Below are positions 33,553 to 41,375 of a stretch of 64,000 nt of DNA, one piece after another. The stretch spans positions 1-64,000 of the forward strand of contig NZ_JOBF01000009.1 in the NCBI RefSeq assembly GCF_000718635.1. The letters are read 5' to 3'. Source of the stretch: Streptomyces varsoviensis. GTDB lineage: Bacteria; Actinomycetota; Actinomycetes; Streptomycetales; Streptomycetaceae. The first letter of the stretch is position 1. Each line of letters starts with the position of its first letter. The notes beneath the pieces are model-generated. The model saw only the letters and a program-made list of their open reading frames with translations, made no database searches and had not been told where the DNA came from. Made by a program: the position numbers and the translations under genes.

Positions 33553-36500
33553 GTGCCGGGCCCCGCGGGGGCCGTGGCCGCGAGCGAGGGCTCGATCGCC
33601 GCGCTGCGCATCGGCCAGGTCGTGGTCGGCGGCCCGGCCCGGCCGCCGGTCCGCTGGCCGCACCAGGTCGGCGTCATCCCCGGCCGCGCCGACTGCTTCC
33701 AGCACCGGCTGGCCGTCGACGACCTCGACGCGGCCGTCGCCGACGGCGGTACGGCCGTGCTCTGCCAGGTCCTCTCCGGCACCGGCGGCGTCGGCAAGAC
33801 GCAGCTCGCCGCCCACTACGCCCGCCGCCAGTGGGACAGCGGCGGCGTGGACCTGCTGGTATGGGTCACCGCGAGCGGCCGGGACGCCGTCGTCTCCGCC
33901 TACGCGCACGCCGCCGCCCAGGTCGTGCCCCAGGCCGCCGACCCCGGCGACGCCGATCCGGAGCAGGCCGCCCGTACGTTCCTGAGCTGGCTGGAGACCG
34001 CGCCGGTGCGCTGGCTGGTGGTCCTCGACGACCTCGCCGACCCCGGCCTGCTGCGCGGCCTGTGGCCGCCGCGCGCCGGGGCCGGCCGGGTCGTCGTCAC
34101 CACCCGTCGCCGCGACGCCGCGCTCACCGGCAGCGGCCGACGGCTCATCAACGTCGGCCTGTTCAGCCCGCGCGAGGCCGCCGCCTATCTGACGGCGACC
34201 CTCGACGCGCACGGCCGGGCCGACGACCCGGAGCAGATCCGGGCGCTCGCGGCGGACCTGGGCTGTCTGCCGCTGGCGCTCGCGCAGGCCGCCGCGTACC
34301 TCATCGACCGCGGCCTGGACTGCGCCGGCTACCGCCGCCGGTTCGCGGACCGCCGCCGCGCACTCGCCGAGGTGCTGCCCGAGGACGGCGCCCTCCCCGA
34401 CGAGCAGCGCGCCTCGGTGGCCGCCACCTGGTCGCTCTCCATCGAACTGGCCGACGGGCTCGCGCCGCGCGGCCTGGCCCGGCCGCTGCTCCAGCTCGCC
34501 TCTCTCCTCGACGCCAACGGCATCCCCGCCACCATCCTCACCAGCCCCGCGGCCCTCACCTACCTCACCGAGCACCGGCGGGGGGCGGGAGGCGGGGGCG
34601 GCGTCGGGGATGCCGTCGGGGGTCGGGCCGCTGGCGGCGACCGGGACGTCGACGAGGAGGCCGCGAGCGACGCCCTGCACTGCCTGCACCGGCTCAACCT
34701 CGCCGACCTCGCGGACCCCTCGGTGCCAGGGCCCGGCACCTCCGGTGCTCCCGGTACCTCCGGCCCCTCTGGCACTCCCGGCACCTCTAGTGCCCCCGGC
34801 GCCCCTGGCACCTTCGGTACTCCTGGCGCTCCGGGCACCTCCGGCGCTCCCAGCGCTCTCGGCCCCTCCGGCGCTCCTGGCGCCCCTGGCGTTCCCGGCC
34901 CCTCCAGCTCTCCCAGCTCCTCCGGCGCCCCCGGCGTCTCGGGCGCCTCCGTCACCCCTGGCACCTCCGGCAACCCCGGCTCCTCCGGCACCCCTGGCAC
35001 CTCTAGTGCCCCCAACACCCCTGGCGCTCCCGGCACTCCCGGCCCCTCCGGCACTCCCGGCACCTCCACTGCCCCCGGCGCCCCCGGCCCCTCCGGCTCT
35101 CCCGGCAACTCCAGCGCCTCCGGCACTCCCGGCGCCCCTGGCGCCCCCGGCACCTCCGCCGCTTCCGCCACTCCTCCCGCCGCGCCCGTACGCCCGTACG
35201 GCGACGCGGCCCAGCGCTCGCTGCGCGTCCACGGTCTGATCCAGCGCGCCACTCGCGACGAGCTGAGCGCGGAGGCGCTCGACAAGGCCGTACGGGCCGC
35301 GGCCGACGCGGTGCTCGCGGCGTGGCCGGCCGCCGAGACCGCTGCTGACCACCGGGTGCTGCGCGCCAACGCCGACGCCTTGGACGCCCACGCGGGCCCC
35401 CGGCTCTGGACGACGGGCGCCCACCCCGTGCTCGTACGGGCCGCGCAGAGCCTCTGGGAGTCCGGGGCCGTCGTCGCCTCGGTCGGTTACACGCGCCGGC
35501 TGTACGAGGCGGCGGCACACCACCTCGGCGCCGCGCACCCCGACACCCTCGCCGTCCGCGGCGACCTGGCGCTGCGTCAGGGCCGCGCGGGCGACTGGGC
35601 GAAAGCCGCCGAGGAGACCGCGGGACTCCTCGCCGAGCGGCAGCGGACCCTCGGCCCCGCCCACCCGGAAACCCTCCTGACCCAGCGCGACCTCGCGAGC
35701 TGGCTCGCCAACGGCCGCGACTGGATCGGCGCCATCGCCGTCACGGAGGCGATGCTCGCCGCCCAGCAGGACGCCCTCGGCCACGGCCACCCCGACGTCC
35801 TCGCCACCCGCCGCAACCTCGCCCAGCTCCGCCGCGACAGCGGCGACCGGGAGGGCGCGGCCGCCGACAACGCGGACGTGTTCGCCGCGCAGAAACGGCT
35901 GCTGGGCCTCGCCGACCCCGCCATCCTGCCGACCTGCCACCGGATCGCGGAGTGGCGGCTGACCGCCGGGGACCGGGCCGGGGCGGTGGCCGTCTGGGAG
36001 GAGTTGCTGAGCGAACGCGAACGGGAACTGGGGCGCGAACACCCCGGCACCCTCGCCGCCCGGCTCCACCTCGCCCAGTGGCGGGCGCAGGCCGGCGACC
36101 CGGCCGGCGCGGCGGCCGAGACCAGGGAACTCCTGGAGGAACAGCAGCGCGTCCTCGGCCGCGACCACCCGGACACCCTCGCCACCCGCCGCCACCTCGC
36201 CGACCGGCTCGTCCACGTACGGGACCGGCGGGGCGCGGTCGCCGAGACCGAGATCCTCCTCGGCGACCTGGAACGGCTGCTCGGCCGCGACCACCCCGAC
36301 ACGCTCGCCGCCCGCCGGGCCCTCGCCGACCGGCGCGGCCAGGCCGGCGACTGGGCGGGCGCCATCGCCGACACGGAGGAACTGCTGGCGGAGCTGGCCC
36401 GGCTGTGGGGCCCGGACCATCCCGAGACGCTGCTGATGCGCCGTACCCTCGCGGCCCGGCGCGGCCAGGCGGGCGACTGGGCCGGGGCGATGGCCGAGAC

Positions 36501-37155
36501 CGAGGCCCTTCTCGTGGAGCAGGAACGGGTGCTGGGCCGCGGCCACCCCGCCACCCTCGCCACCCGCAGCGCCATAGCCGAACGCCGCGGCCACGCCGGG
36601 GACTGGGCGGGCGCCATCGCCGTCACCGAAGAACTCCTCGCCGACCAGCGGCGGCTGCTGGGCCCCGCCCACCGCGACACGTGGGTGACGCGGCGCAGGC
36701 TCGCCGACCGCCGGGGCCAGGCCGGGGACATCGCGGGCGCGGTCGGCACGCTCACCGAAGTCCTCGCCGAGCAGCGCGCCGAACTGGGCCGGGACCACCC
36801 CGAGACCTGGACGACCCGCCTCCACCTGGCCCATTGGATGGGCATGTCCCGCGACTGGGACGGGGCGATGGAGACGCTGGAGGAGGTACTGGCCGAGAAG
36901 CGCCGGGTACTGGGCCCCGACCACCCGGACCTGCTGGCCACGCGGCGGCGGCTCGCCACCTGGTGGGAGAGCTCGGGGGACTGGCCCGGGGCCAACGAGG
37001 CCCTGTCCCACCTGCTCGCCGAACACGAACGCGTCCTGGGCCCCGACCACCCCGAGACCCGCGCGACGCGCCGCCGCCTGGCCCGCTGGCGCATGCCGTC
37101 GCACCAGAAGCCGAGGGGCGGCAAGGGCGGCCGCCGCGGCACCGGACCGCGGTGA
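33553..37155 (+). CDS. STAND (NB-ARC) ATPase with TPR repeats and collagen-like linker
   Basis: A 1200-residue NLR-like signalling ATPase. The NB-ARC core (about 60-340) has Walker A LSGTGGVGKTQLAAHYARRQ, Walker B WLVVLDDLADPGLLRGLWPP, sensor VVVTTRRRDAALTGSGRR and a CLPLALAQAAAYL motif, followed by a winged-helix region (about 280-380). Residues 395-541 are 49 consecutive triplets of Gly-X-Y type. From about residue 655 to the end come 13 units of 42 residues of the TPR_10/kinesin-light-chain type (LGRDHPDTLAARRALADRRG). GTG 33553 is chosen because GGAGGG precedes it; the frame is open further upstream across the previous gene. A role in signalling, stress or phage sensing fits the STAND class, but the trigger is unknown. 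Confidence 0.93.
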   Translation: MPGPAGAVAASEGSIAALRIGQVVVGGPARPPVRWPHQVGVIPGRADCFQHRLAVDDLDAAVADGGTAVLCQVLSGTGGVGKTQLAAHYARRQWDSGGVDLLVWVTASGRDAVVSAYAHAAAQVVPQAADPGDADPEQAARTFLSWLETAPVRWLVVLDDLADPGLLRGLWPPRAGAGRVVVTTRRRDAALTGSGRRLINVGLFSPREAAAYLTATLDAHGRADDPEQIRALAADLGCLPLALAQAAAYLIDRGLDCAGYRRRFADRRRALAEVLPEDGALPDEQRASVAATWSLSIELADGLAPRGLARPLLQLASLLDANGIPATILTSPAALTYLTEHRRGAGGGGGVGDAVGGRAAGGDRDVDEEAASDALHCLHRLNLADLADPSVPGPGTSGAPGTSGPSGTPGTSSAPGAPGTFGTPGAPGTSGAPSALGPSGAPGAPGVPGPSSSPSSSGAPGVSGASVTPGTSGNPGSSGTPGTSSAPNTPGAPGTPGPSGTPGTSTAPGAPGPSGSPGNSSASGTPGAPGAPGTSAASATPPAAPVRPYGDAAQRSLRVHGLIQRATRDELSAEALDKAVRAAADAVLAAWPAAETAADHRVLRANADALDAHAGPRLWTTGAHPVLVRAAQSLWESGAVVASVGYTRRLYEAAAHHLGAAHPDTLAVRGDLALRQGRAGDWAKAAEETAGLLAERQRTLGPAHPETLLTQRDLASWLANGRDWIGAIAVTEAMLAAQQDALGHGHPDVLATRRNLAQLRRDSGDREGAAADNADVFAAQKRLLGLADPAILPTCHRIAEWRLTAGDRAGAVAVWEELLSERERELGREHPGTLAARLHLAQWRAQAGDPAGAAAETRELLEEQQRVLGRDHPDTLATRRHLADRLVHVRDRRGAVAETEILLGDLERLLGRDHPDTLAARRALADRRGQAGDWAGAIADTEELLAELARLWGPDHPETLLMRRTLAARRGQAGDWAGAMAETEALLVEQERVLGRGHPATLATRSAIAERRGHAGDWAGAIAVTEELLADQRRLLGPAHRDTWVTRRRLADRRGQAGDIAGAVGTLTEVLAEQRAELGRDHPETWTTRLHLAHWMGMSRDWDGAMETLEEVLAEKRRVLGPDHPDLLATRRRLATWWESSGDWPGANEALSHLLAEHERVLGPDHPETRATRRRLARWRMPSHQKPRGGKGGRRGTGPR
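34735..35175 (+). repeat. Collagen-like Gly-X-Y repeat within STAND gene
   Basis: 441 bases encode 49 triplets such as GTSGAPGTSGPSGTPGTS. Glycine is first in 38 of the 49, with Pro or Ser common in the third place. The DNA is built from 9-bp units such as GGCACCTCC and GGCGCTCCC with third-base changes, so selection on the protein or recent slippage are both possible. It sits between the ATPase and the TPR array. Confidence 0.9.
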
Positions 37156-37187
37156 CGGCGCACGGCCGGGCCGGTCGCGTCGTCGCA

Positions 37188-37229
37188 GGGGCCAGGAGCC
37201 GGGGGCCAGGAGCCGGGGGCCAGGAGCCG
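37188..37229. repeat. 14-bp perfect tandem repeat x3
   Basis: GGGGCCAGGAGCCG is repeated three times without change at 37188, 37202 and 37216, just after the STAND gene, with a partial fourth copy. The 207-base gap holds no gene. Confidence 0.85.
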
Positions 37230-37362
37230 GGGGCAGGCGGCGGGGCGCCGACACGCGGCCGGGCGTGGCGTGGTTGTCCGTCGCTTCGCCGCCGCCCTAG
37301 CCTCCTGCTATCCGTCGCCGCCGGGTCGGCGACGACGGCACCGGCGTCGAGAGGCGGCACCC

Positions 37363-38004
37363 GTGGCCGAGCGGTTCCCTGTCCAGCACCCGATCCTGAA
37401 GCGCATGTACCACCTCGACGGCGACGTCGAGGAACGCACCGGCATCTACGACGACTGGGCCTCCGCCTACGAGGCGGACACCGTCGGCCAGTTGGGCTAC
37501 GTCGGCCCGCCCCTGGTCGCCGCCCTCGTCGCGGACCTGGTGCCCGCCGCCACCCCCGTCCTCGACGCCGGCTGCGGTACGGGCCTGGTGGGCGCCGAAC
37601 TGGCGGCGCGCGGCTTCACCGTCATCGACGGGGTCGACCTCTCCGAGGGCATGCTGAAGGTCGCCCGGGCCAAGGGCGTCTACCGGCGCCTGGAACGCGC
37701 GGACATCACCCGCCCGTTGCCGTTCGCCCCCGGCGACTACGGAGCGGTGACCTGCGTCGGCACCTTCACGGCCGGACACGTGGGCCCCGAGGGCATCGAC
37801 CCGCTCCTCGCGGCCGCGGGCCCCGGCGCGTACGTCGTGATGACGGTCCTGACCCAGGTCTGGGACGGCATGGGCTTCGCCCGCCACGTGGCCGACCTGA
37901 CGCACCGCGGCGCCGCCGCCCTCGTCGAGGACCGCCCCGACCAGACGTACCACACCAGCGAACCCCTCACCTGCCGCGTGCTGGCGCTGCGCGCGGAGCG
38001 GTGA
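37363..38004 (+). CDS. Class I SAM-dependent methyltransferase
   Basis: A 213-residue methyltransferase with the SAM-binding loop PVLDAGCGTGLVGAELAARG (motif I), the acidic end of strand 2 in IDGVDLSEGMLKVARAKG, and ITRPLPFAPGDYGAVTCVGT (motif IV region). The N-terminal YDDWASAYEAD is typical of Methyltransf_11/25 small-molecule enzymes. GTG 37363 is chosen because a GAGG-type site lies ~8 bases upstream; an open frame from 37270 has no good ribosome site. It is convergent with the quinone oxidoreductase gene (4-base gap). The substrate is unknown. Confidence 0.88.
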   Translation: MAERFPVQHPILKRMYHLDGDVEERTGIYDDWASAYEADTVGQLGYVGPPLVAALVADLVPAATPVLDAGCGTGLVGAELAARGFTVIDGVDLSEGMLKVARAKGVYRRLERADITRPLPFAPGDYGAVTCVGTFTAGHVGPEGIDPLLAAAGPGAYVVMTVLTQVWDGMGFARHVADLTHRGAAALVEDRPDQTYHTSEPLTCRVLALRAER

Positions 38005-38008
38005 CGGC

Positions 38009-38968
38009 TCAGTCGTTCACCAGCAGGATCTTGCCGACGTGCCGGCCCGTGTCCATGAGCCGGTGCGCCTCGGCGGCCTCGGACATGGGCAGGGTCCGAT
38101 CGATGATCAGCCGCACGGCCCCGCTCTCGATCATCGGCCAGACAGCGGCCTGCGCCTCGGCCACAATGGCGGCCTTCTGCGCCGCGGGCCGGGTGCGCAG
38201 GGTGGTGCCGTGCACCGACAGGCGCTTGAAGACCAGGTCGGCGAGGTTGAGGTTGCCCTCCAGGCCGTCCTGGAGGCCGATGACGACCAGGCGGCCGTCG
38301 GTGGCCAGGGCGCGGATGTTGCGTTCGAGGTACTGGCCGCCCACGACGTCGAGGATGACGTCGTACGGGCCGTGCTCGGCGAAGTCCCGCGTGCGGTAGT
38401 CGACCGTCACATCGGCGCCCAGTTCCCTGGCCCGGTCGGCCTTCTCGGGGCCGCCGACGGTGGTGACGACACGGGCTCCGAGCGCCTTGGCGATCTGGAT
38501 GGCCATCGTGCCGACGCCCCCGGCGCCGCCGTGCACGAGGAAGGTCTCGCCCTCCTTCAGCCCCGCGGTCATGACGATGTTCGACCACACCGTGGCGACG
38601 GCCTCGGGCAGGCCGGCCGCCTCGGTCAGGCCGATGCCCTGGGGGACCGTGAACAACTGCCCGGCGGGCACGGCGACTCGCTGCGCGTAGCCGCCGCCCG
38701 TCAGCAGGGCGCAGACCTCGTCGCCCACCTGCCAGCCGGTGACCCCTTGGCCGATGGCGCCGATCCGGCCGGAGACCTCCAGCCCCGGGTACGGCGACGT
38801 GCCCTCCGGTACGGGGTACAGCCCCATCCGCTGCATGATGTCGGCCCGGTTCAGCGCGCCGGCCACCACGTCGACGAGGACTTCGCCGGGGCCGGGGGAG
38901 GGGTCGTCGACCTCGGTCCACTCCAGGACCTCCGGTCCGCCCGCTTCCTTGATCGTCACTGCCTTCAT
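38009..38968 (-). CDS. NAD(P)H-quinone oxidoreductase (zeta-crystallin/PIG3 type)
   Basis: A 319-residue zinc-independent medium-chain reductase. The N-terminal GroES-like domain has VDVVAGALNRADIMQRMGLY and YPGLEVSGRIGAIGQGVTGW; the Rossmann fold has FLVHGGAGGVGTMAIQIAKA, which binds NADPH. The PIG3 group reduces quinones and related electrophiles in the cytoplasm. The upstream region carries two copies of the same 19-bp palindrome found on the other side of the neighbouring TetR gene, so this gene is very probably part of that regulon with the old yellow enzyme at 39832, and may serve detoxification of reactive carbonyls or quinones. Confidence 0.95.
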   Translation of the reverse strand: MKAVTIKEAGGPEVLEWTEVDDPSPGPGEVLVDVVAGALNRADIMQRMGLYPVPEGTSPYPGLEVSGRIGAIGQGVTGWQVGDEVCALLTGGGYAQRVAVPAGQLFTVPQGIGLTEAAGLPEAVATVWSNIVMTAGLKEGETFLVHGGAGGVGTMAIQIAKALGARVVTTVGGPEKADRARELGADVTVDYRTRDFAEHGPYDVILDVVGGQYLERNIRALATDGRLVVIGLQDGLEGNLNLADLVFKRLSVHGTTLRTRPAAQKAAIVAEAQAAVWPMIESGAVRLIIDRTLPMSEAAEAHRLMDTGRHVGKILLVND

Positions 38969-39040
38969 GATGCTCCGCTCGCTGGGTGGGAGGGTGAGGG
39001 CTTCGCGGGCACCTTTCTACTGGAATGTCCGCAAAGATGA

Positions 39041-39059
39041 ATGTATGCACTGCTCACAT
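39041..39059. promoter_or_regulatory. TetR operator site 1
   Basis: ATGTATGCACTGCTCACAT is an imperfect palindrome of the form TGTNNGCA-N-TGCNNACA when read on the other strand. It lies 72 bases upstream of the quinone oxidoreductase start and is identical to site 3 at 39740. Confidence 0.85.
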
Positions 39060-39068
39060 TAGGGAAGG

Positions 39069-39087
39069 ATGTGTGCAGTGTCAACAT
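39069..39087. promoter_or_regulatory. TetR operator site 2
   Basis: ATGTGTGCAGTGTCAACAT matches the same palindromic pattern as site 1, with centres 28 bases apart. The two sites lie in the promoter region of the quinone oxidoreductase gene, past the end of the convergently placed TetR stop. Confidence 0.78.
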
Positions 39088-39139
39088 TGGGCGGCGCGAG
39101 GCGCTGTCCGCCGTTCCGTCGGCCTTCCGGCGCGGCCCT

Positions 39140-39724
39140 CTATCGCGGCGCCGGCGCGGCGCCGAGCAGCGCGAGAACCGCGGCGCGGACCCGATCGGCG
39201 ACCGCGTCGGCCGTCGAGGCGTCGAGCTTGCCGTCCAGGTGGAGGAACGCGAGGCCGTGGACCAGGGCCCACACCGCCGTCGACAGCGCGTCCGGCGCGG
39301 CGTCGGGGTAGGCGCGGCGGACGATGCCGCGGACGTACTCCGAGACGGCGGCGGTCGCGGCGACCCGTTCCTCGTTGCCCGGGTCGCAGGGCTCGGCGAA
39401 CATCGCCCGGAACAGCGCCGGATGGTCGAGCGCGAAGCGGACGTAGGCGACGGCGACCGCCGCGAGTTCGTCGGGGGTGGCGGGCTCGGGGTGGGCGGCG
39501 GCGAGGTGTCCGGCGAGTTCGCGGTACCCCCCGGCGGCGACGGCGGAGACGAGTGCTTCGCGGTCCGGGAAGTGGCGGTACGGCGCGGTCGGCGACACCC
39601 CCGCGCGCCGCGCGACGGCCCGCATCGACAGCGCGGCGCTGCCGTCCTCCTCCAGCAGTTCGCGCGCGGCGCGCAGGCATGCGGCGCGCAGATCGCCATG
39701 GTGGTACGTGCTCGCTTGTGGCAC
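39140..39724 (-). CDS. TetR repressor of quinone reductase/OYE regulon
   Basis: A 194-residue TetR regulator with HTH GSAALSMRAVARRAGVSPTA, then PYRHFPDREALVSAVAAGGY, and a TetR_C_33/WHG-type C-terminal domain (DHPALFRAMFAE). It is transcribed toward the quinone oxidoreductase and diverges from the old yellow enzyme. Four copies of a 19-bp palindrome lie in the two intergenic regions that flank it, so it probably represses itself and both reductases until an electrophilic ligand binds. Confidence 0.94.
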   Translation of the reverse strand: MPQASTYHHGDLRAACLRAARELLEEDGSAALSMRAVARRAGVSPTAPYRHFPDREALVSAVAAGGYRELAGHLAAAHPEPATPDELAAVAVAYVRFALDHPALFRAMFAEPCDPGNEERVAATAAVSEYVRGIVRRAYPDAAPDALSTAVWALVHGLAFLHLDGKLDASTADAVADRVRAAVLALLGAAPAPR

Positions 39725-39739
39725 AGGTCACATCCTTCT

Positions 39740-39758
39740 ATGTATGCACTGCTCACAT
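39740..39758. promoter_or_regulatory. TetR operator site 3
   Basis: ATGTATGCACTGCTCACAT, identical in all 19 bases to site 1, lies 16 bases upstream of the TetR start codon in the divergent TetR/OYE promoter region. Confidence 0.87.
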
Positions 39759-39780
39759 CCTCGGTCTAGTGTGAGGGTCT

Positions 39781-39799
39781 ATGTGAGCGGCGCACACAT
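39781..39799. promoter_or_regulatory. TetR operator site 4
   Basis: ATGTGAGCGGCGCACACAT is the most symmetrical of the four sites. It lies 32 bases upstream of the old yellow enzyme start and 41 bases, centre to centre, from site 3. Confidence 0.84.
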
Positions 39800-39831
39800 T
39801 CTAGGCGGTCGAACCGAGGAGAGGGATTCCG

Positions 39832-41274
39832 ATGGTCGGTGACACGGTCGGCGACATGACCAGCGAACTGTTCTCGCCGCTGCCCCTGCGCTCCGGACAG
39901 GTGCTGGGCAACCGGATCGCGAAAGCGGCCATGGAGGAGAACCTGGCCGAAGACGGCCAACTGCCCGGCCGCCGCCTGAGGGAGCTGTACCGGCGCTGGG
40001 CCGCCGGCGGCACCGGACTGCTGATCACCGGCAACGTCATGGTGCACGCCGAGGCGCTGACCGGCCCCGCCGGCGTCGTGCTCGACGAGGCCGCGCCGCT
40101 GGAGCCGTTCGCCGAGTGGGCCCGGGCGGCCAAGTCCGGTGGCGGGGCCGTATGGATGCAGATCAACCACCCCGGCCGCCAAGTGCAGGCCGACATGCCC
40201 GGCGTCGTATGGGGACCGTCCGACGTGGGCCTCGACCTGGGCCGGCACAGCGGCCGCTTCGGCCGCCCCGTCGCCATGACGCCCGCGCGGATCGAGGCCA
40301 CGGTCGCCCGTTTCGCGACCACGGCGCACCGGGCCGAAGAGGCCGGATTCGACGGCGTGGAGATCCACGCCGCCCACGGCTATCTGCTGTCCCAGTTCCT
40401 CTCCCCGCTGGTCAACCGGCGCACCGACGCGTGGGGCGGATCGCTGGAGAACCGGGCCCGGATGCTGCTGGACGCCGTACGCGCCGTACGCGCCGACGTC
40501 TCACCGTCCTTCGCGGTCGCGGTGAAGCTCAACTCCGCCGACTTCCAGCGCGGCGGCTTCGACGCCGACGACGCGCGGCGGGTCATCGACATGCTCGAAC
40601 CGCTCGGCGTCGACCTGGTCGAACTCTCCGGCGGCAGCTTCGAAAGCCCGGCGATGATGGGCCGCCCGGCTGATGCGGGTGCCGGTGCCGGTGCCGGCGC
40701 TGCTGGGCGTACGGGCGTACGTACCGACGCGCGCGATGACGGCCGTGCCGATGCCCGTGCCGACGACTGTACGGCCGGACGTACCGATGCCCGTACGGCC
40801 GGACGTACCGACAGGCGTGCCGACGGACGCACCGACGCGCGCACCCGGGCCCGCGAAGCCTACTTCCTGGACCTGGCGCGGGAGTTGGCGCGTACGAGCC
40901 CGGTCCCGCTGATGCTCACCGGCGGCATCACCCGGCGCGAGACCGCCGAAGCGGTGCTCGACGGCGGCGTGGCGCTCGTCGGCATGGGCACCGCCCTGGC
41001 CGTCACCCCCGACCTGCCGGAGCGCTGGCGGCACGGCCGGGAGGCCGACCGGCGGATGCGGCCGGTCTCCTGGTCCGACAAGGCGCTCGCCTCGGCCGCC
41101 GGTATGGCGCAGGTCCGCCACCAGATGCGCCGCATCGCCCGTGGCCGGGCCCCCAGGCCCGGCACCCACCCGGTCCGCGCCCTGCTCTGGGAGCAGGGCC
41201 GGCAGCGCCGGGCCCTGCGCCGCTACCGCGCCTGGCTGGCCGCGGACGGTGCGGGTTGCGCCGCGCGGGGGTGA
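39832..41274 (+). CDS. NADH:flavin oxidoreductase (old yellow enzyme family)
   Basis: A 480-residue FMN-dependent ene-reductase. Barrel motifs are NRIAKAAMEENLAEDGQLPG, WMQINHPGRQVQADMPGVVW, GFDGVEIHAAHGYLLSQFLS (the HAAHGYL substrate/FMN region), NRRTDAWGGSLENRARM and GGITRRETAEAVLDGG. It would reduce C=C bonds of enones or similar electrophiles using NAD(P)H. The ATG follows GAGGAGAG. Residues ~281-342 hold an Ala/Gly run, then a repeated Arg/Asp/Thr/Ala stretch of about 60 residues, where relatives have only a short loop before REAYFLDLA. The insert is encoded by GTACGGCCGGACGTACCGA-type DNA repeats. It belongs to the TetR regulon with four operator sites. Confidence 0.93.
   Translation: MVGDTVGDMTSELFSPLPLRSGQVLGNRIAKAAMEENLAEDGQLPGRRLRELYRRWAAGGTGLLITGNVMVHAEALTGPAGVVLDEAAPLEPFAEWARAAKSGGGAVWMQINHPGRQVQADMPGVVWGPSDVGLDLGRHSGRFGRPVAMTPARIEATVARFATTAHRAEEAGFDGVEIHAAHGYLLSQFLSPLVNRRTDAWGGSLENRARMLLDAVRAVRADVSPSFAVAVKLNSADFQRGGFDADDARRVIDMLEPLGVDLVELSGGSFESPAMMGRPADAGAGAGAGAAGRTGVRTDARDDGRADARADDCTAGRTDARTAGRTDRRADGRTDARTRAREAYFLDLARELARTSPVPLMLTGGITRRETAEAVLDGGVALVGMGTALAVTPDLPERWRHGREADRRMRPVSWSDKALASAAGMAQVRHQMRRIARGRAPRPGTHPVRALLWEQGRQRRALRRYRAWLAADGAGCAARG
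40674..40857 (+). repeat. In-frame repeat insertion in OYE gene
   Basis: Repeated units around CGTACGGCCGGACGTACC and GCCGATGCCCGTGCC encode the stretch GRTDARTAGRTDRRADGRTD and its flanks. The same CGTACGG core is common in the intergenic repeats of the window, so the insert may derive from the same repeat family. Confidence 0.8.
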
Positions 41275-41375
41275 CGCGACTATGGAGTGAGCGAGGAGAA
41301 CGGGGGACTCGCGCCGTTCCGCGTGATGGCCGTCGGCTGTGAGCAGTGGGCACGAGCCCAGGAGATGGAGCGAAC

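Noticed and set aside
32080..37254. A 1724-codon minus-strand frame opposite the STAND gene, rich in Gly/Ala repeats.
   Set aside because: It is the shadow of the plus-strand gene, which has clear ATPase and TPR motifs. The Gly/Ala run is the complement of the Gly-X-Y tract.
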